Below are positions 23,374 to 36,271 of a stretch of DNA of 52,082 bases, in pieces; the stretch's first letter is position 1; each line of letters starts with the position of its first letter. The stretch spans positions 1 through 52,082 of the forward strand of contig JACQTJ010000022.1 in assembly GCA_016210855.1 (NCBI GenBank), read 5' to 3'. The notes under the pieces were generated by a model, which saw only the letters and a list, made by a program, of their open reading frames with translations, ran no database searches and was not told the origin of the DNA. This DNA is from Acidobacteriota bacterium. GTDB taxonomy: Bacteria > Acidobacteriota > Terriglobia > Acidiferrales > 2-02-FULL-67-57. The position numbers and the translations under genes were made by a program.

Positions 23374-23655
23374 CTAGAGGTATTCGAGGTGGCTCTCCAC
23401 CAGGTCGTCGCCGAGGATCTTCTGAGATTCGGCCGAAACCGCCTCGAACAACTGGGCCAGATAGACGCTGTCGTTGCTGAGCGAGACCACGCCCACCGTG
23501 GCCCGCTGCCAGAGGTCCTGGTGGTCGAGCTCGGCCACGGCCACGTTGAAGCGGGCCCGCAGGCGCTCCTTGAGCTTGCGCAGGGCCTGGCGCTTGTCCT
23601 TGAGCGAATGCGCATAGGGGAGGTGAAGCTCCAGGGTGAGGAGGCCAACGACCAT
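23374..23655 (-). CDS. ylxP: DUF503 / YlxP-like protein
   Basis: VGLLTLELHLPYAHSLKDKRQALRKLKERLRARFNVAVAELDHQDLWQRATVGVVSLS. Confidence 0.92.
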   Translation of the reverse strand: MVVGLLTLELHLPYAHSLKDKRQALRKLKERLRARFNVAVAELDHQDLWQRATVGVVSLSNDSVYLAQLFEAVSAESQKILGDDLVESHLEYL

Positions 23656-23673
23656 GAGCGCTCGGCTACCGGG

Positions 23674-26094
23674 CTAGGCAGAGACTTCGCTGGGCACTTT
23701 CTCGACCGCAAAGATCTCCAGCACGTCGCCCACCTTGATGTCGGAAAAATTGCTGATGCTGACCCCGCACTCGTAGCCCGACTGCACTTCCTTGACGTCA
23801 TCCTTGAAGCGCCGCAGCGAGGCCACCTTGCTCTGGTAGATGACGACGTTGTCGCGCAGCACCCGCACGTCGGCGTCGCGCAGAATCTTGCCGTCCAGGA
23901 CATAGCAGCCGGCCACCATCCCCACCCGGGGGATGCGGAAGGTCTCGCGCACTTCGGCGCGCCCCACGAGGGTTTCCTTCAGGGTGGGCTCGAGCAGGCC
24001 GGCGGCCGCCTTGCGGATTTCCTCGAGCACTTCGTAGATGACGCCGTGGAGGCGGACGTCCACGCCCTCCTGCTCGGCCAGGTCGCCGGCCTTGGGGTCG
24101 GGGCGGACGTTGAAGGCAATGATGACGGCGTTCGAGGCCGAGGCCAGCAGCACGTCGGTCTCGCTGATCCCACCCACCCCGGCGTGCACGATCTTGACCT
24201 TCACCTTCTCGGTGCTCAGCTTCTCCAGCTGCTCGCTCAGGGCCTCCACCGAACCCTGCACGTCCGCCTTGAGGATGAGCGGCAGCTCCTTGACCGCGCC
24301 CGCCTGCAGCTGCTCGTGCAGCTGGTCGAGCGTCAGCCGGGAGCTGGCCACCAGGGCCGCCTCCCGCAGCTTCTGCTCGCGGTAGGAGGCGACTTGCTTG
24401 GCCTTCACCTCATCGCTCACCACCTGAAAGCGGTCGCCGGCTTCCGGCAGCGCGGTCAGGCCCAGGACTGCCACCGGCGTGGACGGAGCAGCCTCCTCCA
24501 CCGACCGGCCCCGGTCGTCGAACATGGCTCGCACCTTGCCGAACACCGTGCCGACGATGAAGGGGTCGCCCACCCGCAAGGTGCCGTCCTGCACCAGGAC
24601 GGTGGCCACCGGCCCGCGGCCCCGATCCAGTTGGGCTTCCAACACCGTCCCCCTAGAGGGCAGGGCCGGGTTGGCCTTGAGCTCCTGCAGGTCCGAGACC
24701 AGCAAAATCATCTCCAGGAGCAGGTTCAGATTGGTCTTCTGCTTGGCGGAGACATCCACCATCACCGTGTCGCCGCCCCAGTCTTCGGGGACCAGGCCGC
24801 GGTCGGCCAGCTGCTTCTTCACCCGGTCGGGCAGAGCCCCGGGCTTGTCGATCTTGTTGACGGCCACCACCAGGGGGACCTTGGCGGCGCGGGCGTGGTC
24901 AATGGCCTCCAGGGTCTGCGGCATCACCCCGTCGTCGGCGGCCACGACCAAAACCACCACGTCCGTCACCTTGGCGCCGCGGGCGCGCATGCGGGTGAAG
25001 GCTTCGTGGCCGGGGGTGTCGATGAAGACGATCTTGCGCCCGTGGACCTCGACCTGATAGGCCCCGATGTGCTGGGTGATGCCTCCGGCCTCGCCGGCCG
25101 CGGTGTTGGTCTCGCGGATGGCATCCAGCAGCGAGGTCTTGCCGTGGTCCACGTGGCCCATCACCGTGACCACCGGGGCCCGCAGGGCCCGCTCGCCCTT
25201 CCCCTCGGCCGGGGCCACCTCCAGGGTATGCTCCTCGAAGGAAATTACCGAGACCGTGGCGTTGAAGGCCTTCGCCGCTTCGCCGGCCAGCTCCGTATCG
25301 AGCGACTGGTTGATGGTGGCCAGCATGCCACGATCAAGCAGAACTTTGATGACGTCCTTGGCGCGCACCTCCAGCTTCTCGGCCAGCTCTTTGACGGTGA
25401 TGCCCTCGGTGATGGTGATCTCGATGGGCTCCCGCCGGACGGGCGGGGCTTCCTTGACCGGAGCGATCTTCCGCTCCCCCGGCTCGGGCCGCACCCGCGC
25501 CCGCACCGGGTGCATCAGCTTGCGTTCGCCCTCCTCGAACCGCTTCTCCAAATGGGTCTTGGCAGCCGGGCGGGGCCGCACGGCCGGCTTGGGTTCATAG
25601 ATGGGTTTGCCCGGAGCGGGCATGGCCGGAGCCCCGGCCGCCGCCCGCGGTCGTAGCCGGGCAGCTCCTTCACCCGCAGCCGCCGGGCGCAGGGGTTGAG
25701 GCCGCGCTTCGCCCGGAGCGGCCGGGCGGGCCGCGGGGCGCGTCACTGCAGCCGTCGGCGGGGCTGCCGCAGCCAAACGCGCGGCCGGGGCCGCTGTGGC
25801 TTCGGCTTCCCGAGCCGCTGCCGCCGCCTGTTCGGCGGCAGCCCGCTCAACGGCGGCCCGCTCGGCCGCCGCACGTTCGGCAGCGGCTTTGGCTTCAGCT
25901 TCCCGCCGCTCGGCCTCCTGCTCGGCCTGCTCCAAAGCCCGGAAGTAAGCGCGGACCTTGTCGGCCACCTCATCCTCGATGGAGCTGGAGTGGCTCTTCT
26001 TCTCGGGGAGGCCAATCTCCGCCAGGTAGTCGAGGATGCGCTTGCTCTTCACCTCGAGTTCGCGCGCCAGCTCGTTGATGCGGATCTGTCCCAT
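23674..26094 (-). CDS. infB: Translation initiation factor IF-2
   Basis: [70 protein letters not shown]; Ala/Glu-rich N-terminal linker. Confidence 0.98.
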   Translation of the reverse strand: MGQIRINELARELEVKSKRILDYLAEIGLPEKKSHSSSIEDEVADKVRAYFRALEQAEQEAERREAEAKAAAERAAAERAAVERAAAEQAAAAAREAEATAAPAARLAAAAPPTAAVTRPAARPAAPGEARPQPLRPAAAGEGAARLRPRAAAGAPAMPAPGKPIYEPKPAVRPRPAAKTHLEKRFEEGERKLMHPVRARVRPEPGERKIAPVKEAPPVRREPIEITITEGITVKELAEKLEVRAKDVIKVLLDRGMLATINQSLDTELAGEAAKAFNATVSVISFEEHTLEVAPAEGKGERALRAPVVTVMGHVDHGKTSLLDAIRETNTAAGEAGGITQHIGAYQVEVHGRKIVFIDTPGHEAFTRMRARGAKVTDVVVLVVAADDGVMPQTLEAIDHARAAKVPLVVAVNKIDKPGALPDRVKKQLADRGLVPEDWGGDTVMVDVSAKQKTNLNLLLEMILLVSDLQELKANPALPSRGTVLEAQLDRGRGPVATVLVQDGTLRVGDPFIVGTVFGKVRAMFDDRGRSVEEAAPSTPVAVLGLTALPEAGDRFQVVSDEVKAKQVASYREQKLREAALVASSRLTLDQLHEQLQAGAVKELPLILKADVQGSVEALSEQLEKLSTEKVKVKIVHAGVGGISETDVLLASASNAVIIAFNVRPDPKAGDLAEQEGVDVRLHGVIYEVLEEIRKAAAGLLEPTLKETLVGRAEVRETFRIPRVGMVAGCYVLDGKILRDADVRVLRDNVVIYQSKVASLRRFKDDVKEVQSGYECGVSISNFSDIKVGDVLEIFAVEKVPSEVSA

Positions 26095-26108
26095 CGTTCG
26101 CCCGCTTG

Positions 26109-27548
26109 CTAGTCCGCCTTTCCGGAGTCGGGTTCGGCCGTCTCAGCCGCCACTTCAGTCTCTTCCGGGGCTTCCTCCGCCGCTGCCTTGTCGGGGGCTG
26201 TTTCCCGAGCAGGACCAGGCGGCTCGGCCCCGACTTCGATCCCGGCCGCTTCCGGCTTACCCGCCGGGGCGGCTGCCACCGCAGGCTCGAAGTGTTCCTT
26301 CACGGCGGCGGCGATCTTCTGCACCATCTTCTCTCCGATGCCGGGGATTTCCATTAACTGCTCCGGCGTCATCCCGGCCAGCTCCTCGACGCTGGAAACC
26401 CCGTGGGCCCCCAGTTTCTCCTTGGTCTTGGCGCCCAAGCCAGCCAACTCCTCGAGCGGGGTGCGCGGCGTGGCGGGGAGCAGGCCGGCCATCTGGGCCT
26501 CGACCTCGCGGCGTTTCTCCTCCTCGCTCTTGATGTCGATGCGCCAGTCCAAGAGCTTCGAGGCCAGCCGCACGTTCTGTCCTTTCTTGCCGATGGCGAG
26601 CGAGAGCTGGCTGTCTTCGACCACCACCTCTAAGTGGCGTTCCTGGAGGTCAACGATGCTGACCCGGGAGACCTTGGCGGGGCTGAGGGCATTGGTGGCG
26701 AACCCGACCGGGTCTTCGTTCCACTCGATGATGTCGATCTTCTCCCCGCGCAGCTCGCGGATGATGGATTGCACCCGCATGCCCTTCATGCCCACGCAAG
26801 CCCCCACGGCGTCAACGTCGCGGTCCTTCGACTGCACGGCGATCTTGGTGCGCTCCCCGGCTTCGCGGGCGATGGCCTTGGTCTGCACCGTGCCGTCGTA
26901 AATTTCCGGAACTTCCATTTCGAACAGGCGCTGCACAAGCAGCGGGTCAGCCCGGGAGACCACCACCTGGGGCCCTTTGGCGGCGCGGTCCACTTCCTTG
27001 ATGACGCCGCGCACCCGGTCGCCGATGTGGTAAGTCTCCAAGCGCGACTGCTCGCGCCTGGGCATGCGGGCTTCGTGGCGGCCCAGCTCCACGATCACTT
27101 CCGGGCCCTCCAGGCGCTTGACCACGCAGTGCACCAGCTCGCCCACCCGCCCGTTGTACTCGGCATAGACGATGTCGCGCTCCGCCTCGCGCACCTTCTG
27201 GAAGATCACCTGCTTGGCCGTCTGCGCAGCGATGCGCCCCAGCACCTCGGTGGGCTTGGGGATGTGGACTTCGCCGCCAATCTCAGCCTTGGGATCGAGG
27301 CGGCGGGCATCCCCCAGGCTGATCTCGAGCAGTGAGTCGGTGACTGGCTCGGCCACCTTTCTCACCGCATACACGTTCAAATTGCCGCTCTCCCGGTCGA
27401 ACTGAGAGCGCAGCTCTTCGGCGGTCTTGTAGTACTTCCGGGCCGCCACCACCATGGCGTCTTCCAGGGCGGCGATGACGATTTCCGGGTCGATGCCCTT
27501 CTCCCGGCTCAATTGGTCAATGGTTTGTGCCAACAAACTTATCGCCAT
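26109..27548 (-). CDS. nusA: Transcription termination/antitermination factor NusA
   Basis: [39 protein letters not shown]...[28 protein letters not shown]...[22 protein letters not shown]. Confidence 0.97.
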   Translation of the reverse strand: MAISLLAQTIDQLSREKGIDPEIVIAALEDAMVVAARKYYKTAEELRSQFDRESGNLNVYAVRKVAEPVTDSLLEISLGDARRLDPKAEIGGEVHIPKPTEVLGRIAAQTAKQVIFQKVREAERDIVYAEYNGRVGELVHCVVKRLEGPEVIVELGRHEARMPRREQSRLETYHIGDRVRGVIKEVDRAAKGPQVVVSRADPLLVQRLFEMEVPEIYDGTVQTKAIAREAGERTKIAVQSKDRDVDAVGACVGMKGMRVQSIIRELRGEKIDIIEWNEDPVGFATNALSPAKVSRVSIVDLQERHLEVVVEDSQLSLAIGKKGQNVRLASKLLDWRIDIKSEEEKRREVEAQMAGLLPATPRTPLEELAGLGAKTKEKLGAHGVSSVEELAGMTPEQLMEIPGIGEKMVQKIAAAVKEHFEPAVAAAPAGKPEAAGIEVGAEPPGPARETAPDKAAAEEAPEETEVAAETAEPDSGKAD

Positions 27549-27561
27549 AATCGTTGTCGCC

Positions 27562-28020
27562 TTAGAACTCAATCACCAAATTGACCGCGGCAATGTCGTC
27601 GTAGGGAATTCGCACCGTCTGGCCGTCCACCACGAAGCTGACCACGCCCTCCGCCAGGCCGGCAAGTTCGGCCTGGAAGCGCCGGCCGGGCAGCTCCGGC
27701 CGCCTATGCTTCAGGCGGACCTTCACCCGGCGTCCCCGGAAGCGCTCGTAGTCAGCCGGCCGGTAGAGCTTGCGGTCGAGGCCGGGAGACGCCACTTCCA
27801 GGACGTAGCGGCCGGGAATCAGGTCCTCGACGTCCAGGATGGCCCCCACCTGCTCGCTGACCACTCCGCAGTCCCGGTGGCTGATGGCCCCCTCCGGGCG
27901 GTCCAAGATGATGCGCAGAATTCCCTGGGCGGGAGAGCCGGCCCATTCCACCGCCACCAGCTCCAAGCCCTCCGATACCGCTACCCGCTCGGCTATGCCG
28001 CGAATCCGCTCCAGATCCAT
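27562..28020 (-). CDS. rimP: Ribosome maturation factor RimP
   Basis: LERIRGIAERVAVSEGLELVAVEW...ILRIILDRPEGAISHRDCGVVSEQVGAILDVEDLIPGRYVLEVASPGLDRKLYRPADYERFRGRRVKVRL. Confidence 0.95.
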   Translation of the reverse strand: MDLERIRGIAERVAVSEGLELVAVEWAGSPAQGILRIILDRPEGAISHRDCGVVSEQVGAILDVEDLIPGRYVLEVASPGLDRKLYRPADYERFRGRRVKVRLKHRRPELPGRRFQAELAGLAEGVVSFVVDGQTVRIPYDDIAAVNLVIEF

Positions 28021-28031
28021 AGCTCCCCAAC

Positions 28032-28054
28032 AAAAAAGTGGGCTCGCGCCCACT
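28032..28054 (-). terminator. Intrinsic-terminator-like hairpin immediately upstream of the rimP Shine-Dalgarno
   Basis: Minus strand: AGTGGGC-GCGA-GCCCACT-TTTTT, then gttGGGGAGct-ATG(rimP). Confidence 0.75.
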
Positions 28055-28079
28055 GGAGTCGGTCGCCAATTGGACATTA

Positions 28080-28109
28080 AGTATAGCAGCCCGGCCGGGC
28101 TGGGGGCAA
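28080..28109 (-). promoter_or_regulatory. Putative promoter TTGCCC-N18-TATACT upstream of the rimP-nusA leader terminator
   Basis: Minus strand -35 at 28109-28104, -10 at 28085-28080. Confidence 0.55.
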
Positions 28110-28146
28110 GGAAAAACTTGCCCTGCGGCCCGCCGCCGGAATCGGG

Positions 28147-28794
28147 CTACTGGGGCCGGTTGGAGCGGGGCGGCGGAGCGGGACGTGCGGGCTGTTGGGT
28201 GGCCCCGGTGGCCGCCTGCACGGGGAAGTTCTTGTCGTAGAGCTGGATGATCTCGGGCGTGATGTCGACCGACCGGGTGGCGAAAACGATCGGGCTGCCC
28301 TGAGAGATGCTTAGCACCAGGTTGAGGCCTTTTTCCTGGGCGTACTGGTCAATCACCCGCTGCACCTTCTCGCCAAGGCGGCTGATGATCTCGTTTTGGG
28401 CCGCCTCGAAGTCGTCGCGTAGGTCTTGCTCCATGCGGGTCGCCATCTTCCGCTTTTGCTCCATCTGCCGGACCAGTTGCATCCGGGCCTCGTCGCTCAG
28501 GGTGCGCTCCTGGGCGCGAGCCTGGTTCTCCAGGTCGCGGATTTCGTTGCGGATTTTCTCGAGCTCGGCGTTGCGGGGATTGAACTGTGCCCGGAGGTCT
28601 TCGGCTGCTTTCCGCCCTTCCTGCGTGTTGACCATCACGCCCTGGAAGTCCACCACGGCGATGTTGGCCCCGGCCGGGGGGGCCGCGGCCTGGGCGGGCT
28701 TCGCCTCCGGGACGTTCTCAAACTGCTGGGCGGCTACCGGGCCGGCCAGCAGCAACCCCGCCACAACCAGAATCGCCATCCGATGAGTACGCAT
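28147..28794 (-). CDS. OmpH/Skp family periplasmic chaperone
   Basis: Signal peptide MRTHRMAILVVAGLLLAGPVAAQ; NIAVVDFQGVMVNTQEGRKAAEDLRAQFNPRNAELEKIRNEIRDLENQ; coiled coil. Confidence 0.9.
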   Translation of the reverse strand: MRTHRMAILVVAGLLLAGPVAAQQFENVPEAKPAQAAAPPAGANIAVVDFQGVMVNTQEGRKAAEDLRAQFNPRNAELEKIRNEIRDLENQARAQERTLSDEARMQLVRQMEQKRKMATRMEQDLRDDFEAAQNEIISRLGEKVQRVIDQYAQEKGLNLVLSISQGSPIVFATRSVDITPEIIQLYDKNFPVQAATGATQQPARPAPPPRSNRPQ

Positions 28795-28879
28795 CCCTTT
28801 GCTCCTTCTTTCTCGTAAGCTCAAAGCCATCAATTATAGGTTGGACGCCGAAAAGGGGTCAACGGTTTTCCCGCCTGGC

Positions 28880-31690
28880 CTAGAAAGTACGGCTGATGGT
28901 AAAGCGGACGGTTTTGACGGGCTCGGCGAGACGGAAGGTGCGCGGCGCGAAGCTCCTTTCCAGTTGGGGCACGATCTGTTCCTCAAACACCCCCGGGGGC
29001 ACCCGGGACCCCGGGGCCAGCCGGAAAGCCGCCGGGGGCGAGGTGATGTCTTGGGTGAGCCGGTTGAGGTTGTACGCCCAGTAGATCCGGAAGGGAGCGT
29101 TCACGATGGGGAGGTTGACCACCCATTCGATCCCGGCCGAAGTCCGAATCCGAGAGTTCGTGCCGGGGACTAGCTCCAGGTTGTCGGGCACGGAGGCCCC
29201 GGGGAAGTCGGTGCGCAGCGAATCCAGGTTCTCCTGGGTGAGACGCAACTGCGACCGGCGCAGGATGGTGTTCAGCCCGACGTCAAAGAAGGGCACGATG
29301 CTGACCGGCCCGACCAGCGGGATGCGGTACTCGAAGTTCCCCACCAGTTGGGTATCGCCCCCGGGAACGCTGACCCGCTGACTCAGCACCTCCACCGTCG
29401 CCGCCCGAAGCGCGGGGTTGCCTAACGGATCGAGACGGGTCGGATCCAAGAAGAAAACGCTGGAGAAAGATCGGGTGGGCACGAAGGCCAGCGGACTGAC
29501 CCCGCGGATGTCGAACCCGCGCACTGTGTCCTCACCGCCAATGTAGAAGCGGTTGAAGGGAGATGCGACCCGGCCGCCATAACCGGTCACAAACGCCCCC
29601 AGCAGGCGGAAGGCCAGGGTGTTCCGGCGGCGGTTGATGGGGTGGAAGTGTTTGAACTCGAAGGTGGGGCGGATGGTCTTCTGATTTCCGCCCAATGGCC
29701 CGCCCTCGATCGTACCGCCCACAAAGAAGCTGGTGCCCCCGGTGGGGAAAAGCGGGTGGTTGACGCTGTTGTAGAGGAAAGTGGGGGTGAGGCGGCTGGA
29801 ACGGATGCCCTCCAGGGCGTTGGGGCCGGCAACCGTGCGGAATTGCAGGCCCTCGAAGAGGCTGCTGCAGCCTTCGGTCAGGCAGCTGATGTCGCTGACG
29901 TCGTAGCCGTAGCTCAAGCCGACGCGGGCAAAGCGCCAGCGCCGCATCGGGTAGCTGGCGAAGACACTGAACCCGGCAGAGTTTTGGATGTAGTTCAGCA
30001 AGCGCTGCTCGGTCAAGGGATCGACGTCGACCTGCGTGCCGGTGATGGCCGCTGTTTCGCGGACCTGGTTGAACTCGAAGCGACGCACGAAGACGGTAAA
30101 GCCGGACTGGATGGGGCGGTCAAAGAGATAGGGTTCAGTGAAGCCGAACAGGAAGGAGCGCTGGCGGTCGCCCCACTCGGTGTTGAAATCGAGGTTCTCG
30201 CCCAGGCCCAAGAAGTTGTTGGTGGAATAGTTCAAGCCGATGAAACTGCCCAGGACGCCGCTGGCCCCGCCGCTCAAGCCGATGGAATTCTTGCCGCGCT
30301 CGCGGACCTTGAGGGTGAGGTCCACGGTCCCCTGCTCGGCGTTCTGCTGCACGTCGGCGTTCTCGGGCTTCAATTCTTCGAAGTAGCCGAGCTGGTTGAG
30401 GCGGAGGATGCTGGTTTCCCAGAGGCGGGAGTTGAAGACGGAGCCTTCGTCGAGGAGCAGCTCGCGACGGATTACCTTGTCCCGGGTGGTGGTGTTCCCC
30501 AGGAATTCGATGCGGTGCACGAAAAACTGCTTGCCGGGCTCGATGTCCAGGGTGAAGTCGATGACCCGGGCGAGGTCGTCAATCTCCGTCTCCGGGAGCG
30601 GGGTCATGTTAATGAAGCCGAACTCGCTGTAGAGTTTGGTGTAGTCCTGGAGGGCCTTGCGGATCTTGGTGACGTTGAAGATGTCCCCCTCTATCAAGGG
30701 GAAGGCCTGCTTCAGGAACTCCGCCTTGAAAAAGAGCTCATCGTCCTTCCCGGTGGCGCTGCGGACGGTGAGCTTGCCCATCCGGTAGCGGCCGCCCTCC
30801 TCCACGCTGACCCGCATGTCCACAGCCTTGCCGGGCTTGAACCACCAGGGAATCAGCCGCATGGGCAGCATGGGGTCGGTGTCGTGGATGCGGGTCTCCG
30901 GCGAGTGGACCACAGCGCGGAAGTAGCCGAACTCCTGGTAAAGCTCGCGCACCCGCTCCAGGTCCTCCTGCACCTTGTTGGCGTTGTAGGTCTTGGCAAA
31001 CAGGGGAAGCACGTACGGGATCCCGTAGGGGCGCGAGCCCTTCATGGCCCGCAGCAGGCGGCGATCAGAGAAATGCCGGTTTCCTTCGAACACCACCTCG
31101 CCCACCTTCACCTTGGCACCCTCCTCCACCACGAAGGTGAGGGTGACGGCGTTCGGCGGGATGCGGCGGGTCTCGTGCCAGACGTTGGCGAAGTGGCGCC
31201 CGCGTTCGGCGAGCAGCTCGCGCAGGGCCACTTCTGCTTGGCGCACCCGGGTGGGGTCATATTGCATTTCCACCGACAGCCCCACCCGGCGCTCGCGGAA
31301 CCGCTCCAGGATCTCCGACTGGGTCACCGACTTGATCCCCACGTAGGTGATGCGGCGGACCAGCGGCCGTTCCACCACAATGAAATAGACGATCTTGCCG
31401 CTCTCGCCGTCTTCGACCTCCAAGCGGACGTCCTCGAAGAAGTTGGTGTTCCAGACCGCCTGGAAGTCGCGCTGCAGGATGTGCGGATCGTAGGGGTCGC
31501 CGCGCTTCGAGAGGATGCGGGCGTTCATGGTATCGCGGGGGATGCGGCGCAGGCCTTCCCAGCGCACGTCTTCAATGACGGGGGCCTGGGCCGAAGCGGC
31601 CAAGGCCGTGAGGAGCACAGCCAAGAGCAGTCCCGCGGGCAGCCGAAGCCCGCGCCGGGAGGCTGGATGGAAGAATGAGTGCCCTCGCAT
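28880..31690 (-). CDS. bamA: Outer membrane assembly factor BamA
   Basis: Signal peptide; POTRA-like repeats (VIEDVRWEGLRRIPRDTMNARILSKRGDPYD...); FYIGGEDTVRGFDIRGVSPL; terminal Phe. Start set at 31690. Confidence 0.95.
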   Translation of the reverse strand: MRGHSFFHPASRRGLRLPAGLLLAVLLTALAASAQAPVIEDVRWEGLRRIPRDTMNARILSKRGDPYDPHILQRDFQAVWNTNFFEDVRLEVEDGESGKIVYFIVVERPLVRRITYVGIKSVTQSEILERFRERRVGLSVEMQYDPTRVRQAEVALRELLAERGRHFANVWHETRRIPPNAVTLTFVVEEGAKVKVGEVVFEGNRHFSDRRLLRAMKGSRPYGIPYVLPLFAKTYNANKVQEDLERVRELYQEFGYFRAVVHSPETRIHDTDPMLPMRLIPWWFKPGKAVDMRVSVEEGGRYRMGKLTVRSATGKDDELFFKAEFLKQAFPLIEGDIFNVTKIRKALQDYTKLYSEFGFINMTPLPETEIDDLARVIDFTLDIEPGKQFFVHRIEFLGNTTTRDKVIRRELLLDEGSVFNSRLWETSILRLNQLGYFEELKPENADVQQNAEQGTVDLTLKVRERGKNSIGLSGGASGVLGSFIGLNYSTNNFLGLGENLDFNTEWGDRQRSFLFGFTEPYLFDRPIQSGFTVFVRRFEFNQVRETAAITGTQVDVDPLTEQRLLNYIQNSAGFSVFASYPMRRWRFARVGLSYGYDVSDISCLTEGCSSLFEGLQFRTVAGPNALEGIRSSRLTPTFLYNSVNHPLFPTGGTSFFVGGTIEGGPLGGNQKTIRPTFEFKHFHPINRRRNTLAFRLLGAFVTGYGGRVASPFNRFYIGGEDTVRGFDIRGVSPLAFVPTRSFSSVFFLDPTRLDPLGNPALRAATVEVLSQRVSVPGGDTQLVGNFEYRIPLVGPVSIVPFFDVGLNTILRRSQLRLTQENLDSLRTDFPGASVPDNLELVPGTNSRIRTSAGIEWVVNLPIVNAPFRIYWAYNLNRLTQDITSPPAAFRLAPGSRVPPGVFEEQIVPQLERSFAPRTFRLAEPVKTVRFTISRTF

Positions 31691-31779
31691 TACCCCAAAG
31701 CCCAGTATGAAGAAGCGCAAAACAGGGAGCGCACGGCGACGTCCCACACCGTCCCAGCCTCCCCTCGGCCCCGCCACCC

Positions 31780-34206
<2,427 letters not shown>

Positions 34207-34221
34207 CCCCCCACCTTTCTC

Positions 34222-34920
34222 TTACTTCCGGAAACGACTCTCGGGCGCCAGGCGACCGCCTTCCAACCGCCACACCCGATCACAACGCCCAGCCAATTCC
34301 AGATTATGCGTAGCCCAGAGAGAAGTCAAGCCGTGAGCGCGGTGCAAGCGCACCAGCAATTCCAGAATTTTCGCGCTGGTGGCAGCGTCCAGATTCCCCG
34401 TGGGCTCGTCGGCGAAGAGAACCTGTGGTCCACTGACAAGAGCCCGGGCCAGCGCCGTGCGCTGCTGCTCGCCCCCGGAGAGCTCCCCGGCCAAGTGGTG
34501 GGCGCGCTCCCCCAGCCCGACTTCACTCAGCCAGCGGTCGGCCTCCCGCTCCGCCGCCTCGCGGCTCTGGCCGCGCACCAGCAGCGGCAGGGCCACATTC
34601 TCGCGGGCGGTGAACTCCGGGAGCAGGTTCGACAGCTGCCAGACGAAGCCGATGCGGCGGTTGCGGTGGGCGGCCAGCTCGTCGCCGGGAAGCTCGTTCA
34701 ATCGCCGACTGTCGAATTCGACCTCGCCGCTGGTGGCGCGGTCGAGGCCAGCGAGTAGGTAGAGCAGGGTGGTCTTGCCCGACCCGGACGGCCCTACCAC
34801 CGCGGCCATCTCGCCGCGTTTCAATTCGAGATCGAGCCCCTCCAGCACGATCAGCTCCCCCGCGGCGCTGGGGAAAACTTTGCGCAGCTTTCGGGCCGCC
34901 AGCACCGTGTCTTCTTTCAT
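34222..34920 (-). CDS. lolD: ABC transporter ATP-binding protein (LolD-like)
   Basis: MAAVVGPSGSGKTTLLYLLAGLDRATSGEVEF...LSGGEQQRTALARALVSGPQVLFADEPTGNLD; adjacent LolC/E-like permease. Confidence 0.9.
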   Translation of the reverse strand: MKEDTVLAARKLRKVFPSAAGELIVLEGLDLELKRGEMAAVVGPSGSGKTTLLYLLAGLDRATSGEVEFDSRRLNELPGDELAAHRNRRIGFVWQLSNLLPEFTARENVALPLLVRGQSREAAEREADRWLSEVGLGERAHHLAGELSGGEQQRTALARALVSGPQVLFADEPTGNLDAATSAKILELLVRLHRAHGLTSLWATHNLELAGRCDRVWRLEGGRLAPESRFRK

Positions 34921-34959
34921 AGATGCCTCTTGCGGCCGAAAGGCTGCGGTACTTTGGTA

Positions 34960-36207
34960 CTACTCATAGCGGAGCACCTCGACGGGGATGACGCGGGCGG
35001 CGCGGCGCGCTGGATAGAGCGTGGCGGCGAGACTGATGAGCAACGCCGCCGCGACAATGGCAAGACCATCTGCGGCATGGGCGCGGAAGGGCACGTAGCC
35101 GATGCCGTACACCTGCGGGTCGAGCGGAAAGAGTCCTTCCTTGTAGGTGGCGCCCAGCCAGGCCACCCCAAAGCCCAGCCCCAGGCCGACGAGCGTCCCC
35201 AGGGCGCCGATGGCCACGCCGTGCAGGATGAAGATGCGCTGAATCTGCCGGGTCCGGGCCCCGAGGGAGAGCAGAACGGCGATGTCGCGGCGCTTCTCGA
35301 GCACGAGCATCACCAGCAGGATGAGGATGTTCAACCCAGCCACGAAGACAATCAATCCGATGAAGAGCGCCGTAACCAGTTTCTCGAGGCGCAGGGCGCG
35401 GAAGAGGCTCCGGTGAGTCTCCATCCAGGGCGTGGCCACGAAGCCGGCGCCGGCGGCTTCGGCAGCGGCGTGGCTGGCCTCTTCGGCGGCATAGACGTCG
35501 GCCAGGCGCAGCTCCACCACCGACACCGTGCCCGCCAAGTTGAACAACTCCTGCGCGGCGTCGAGGCGCGTAAAGGCCCAACCAGCGTCGAAGTCCCAGA
35601 AGCCGGACTCGAAAACACCCACCACACGGAAGCTGCGGTAGCGCGGCACCAGCCCGAAGGGGGTGAGGCGCCCCTGGGGGCTGGTGATGAGCACCGTGTC
35701 GCCCGCAAAAACACCGAGCTCCCGGGCCAACTCATGACCGATCAAGAGCGGCGGCGGGCCGCCCTCGGGCGCGGCCAGTTCGGACTTTCCTTCCCGCATC
35801 CGGGAAAAAAGTTTTTCCCGCTCAGGAGCCTCCTCCGGCTCGATGCCTTTGAGCACGATGCCGCGGGCGCGCGAACCGCTGGAGATGAGCACGGTTTCAT
35901 AAAGCGCCGGGCTGACCGAAGTGACGCCCGCCAGGCCGCGCAGGCGGGCGGCGAGCTCGCCGTAATCGCGGATGCCGCTGGCGTCCTTCTTGGTCAGATT
36001 GACGTGGGCGGTGGCGCCGAGCAGCCGCTCCTCGAAGGTCTCCCGGAAGCCGGCGTTAATGGCCAGGGCCAGGACCAGGGCGGTGACCCCGGCAGCCACG
36101 GCTCCGACGGCGATGACAGTAATGACCGAAAGGAAGCGGTCGCGGCGCGGCCCGCCCCCACCTTGCAAGTACCGCCGGGCCACAAACCATTCGAAGGTCA
36201 TCATCAA
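34960..36207 (-). CDS. lolC: ABC transporter permease (LolC/LolE/FtsX family)
   Basis: FEWFVARRYLQGGGGPRRDRFLSVITVIAVGAVAAGVTALVLALAINAGFRETFEERLLGATAHVNL; 4 TM pattern. Confidence 0.88.
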   Translation of the reverse strand: MMMTFEWFVARRYLQGGGGPRRDRFLSVITVIAVGAVAAGVTALVLALAINAGFRETFEERLLGATAHVNLTKKDASGIRDYGELAARLRGLAGVTSVSPALYETVLISSGSRARGIVLKGIEPEEAPEREKLFSRMREGKSELAAPEGGPPPLLIGHELARELGVFAGDTVLITSPQGRLTPFGLVPRYRSFRVVGVFESGFWDFDAGWAFTRLDAAQELFNLAGTVSVVELRLADVYAAEEASHAAAEAAGAGFVATPWMETHRSLFRALRLEKLVTALFIGLIVFVAGLNILILLVMLVLEKRRDIAVLLSLGARTRQIQRIFILHGVAIGALGTLVGLGLGFGVAWLGATYKEGLFPLDPQVYGIGYVPFRAHAADGLAIVAAALLISLAATLYPARRAARVIPVEVLRYE

Positions 36208-36222
36208 GGGCGACCAAAAAGC

Positions 36223-36248
36223 AGATTCCTCGCTCCGCTCGGACTGAC
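36223..36248. repeat. Short dispersed repeat, single arm of the 10897 family
   Basis: agattcctcgctccgctcggactgac; reverse complement matches 22/26 of gtcattctgagcgaagcgaagaatct at 10899-10924. Confidence 0.65.
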
Positions 36249-36271
36249 CAAGAGGAGGAGAGACTCGAAGA

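Noticed and set aside
22810-25656. 948-aa plus-strand ORF
   Set aside because: Antisense to rbfA/ylxP/infB; His/Leu/Gly-rich GC-driven shadow ORF
25690-25990. Ala/Glu/Arg repeat ([24 protein letters not shown]) in IF-2
   Set aside because: IF-2 N-terminal linkers are commonly low-complexity and variable; not notable
29642-31678. 678-aa plus-strand ORF
   Set aside because: Antisense to bamA
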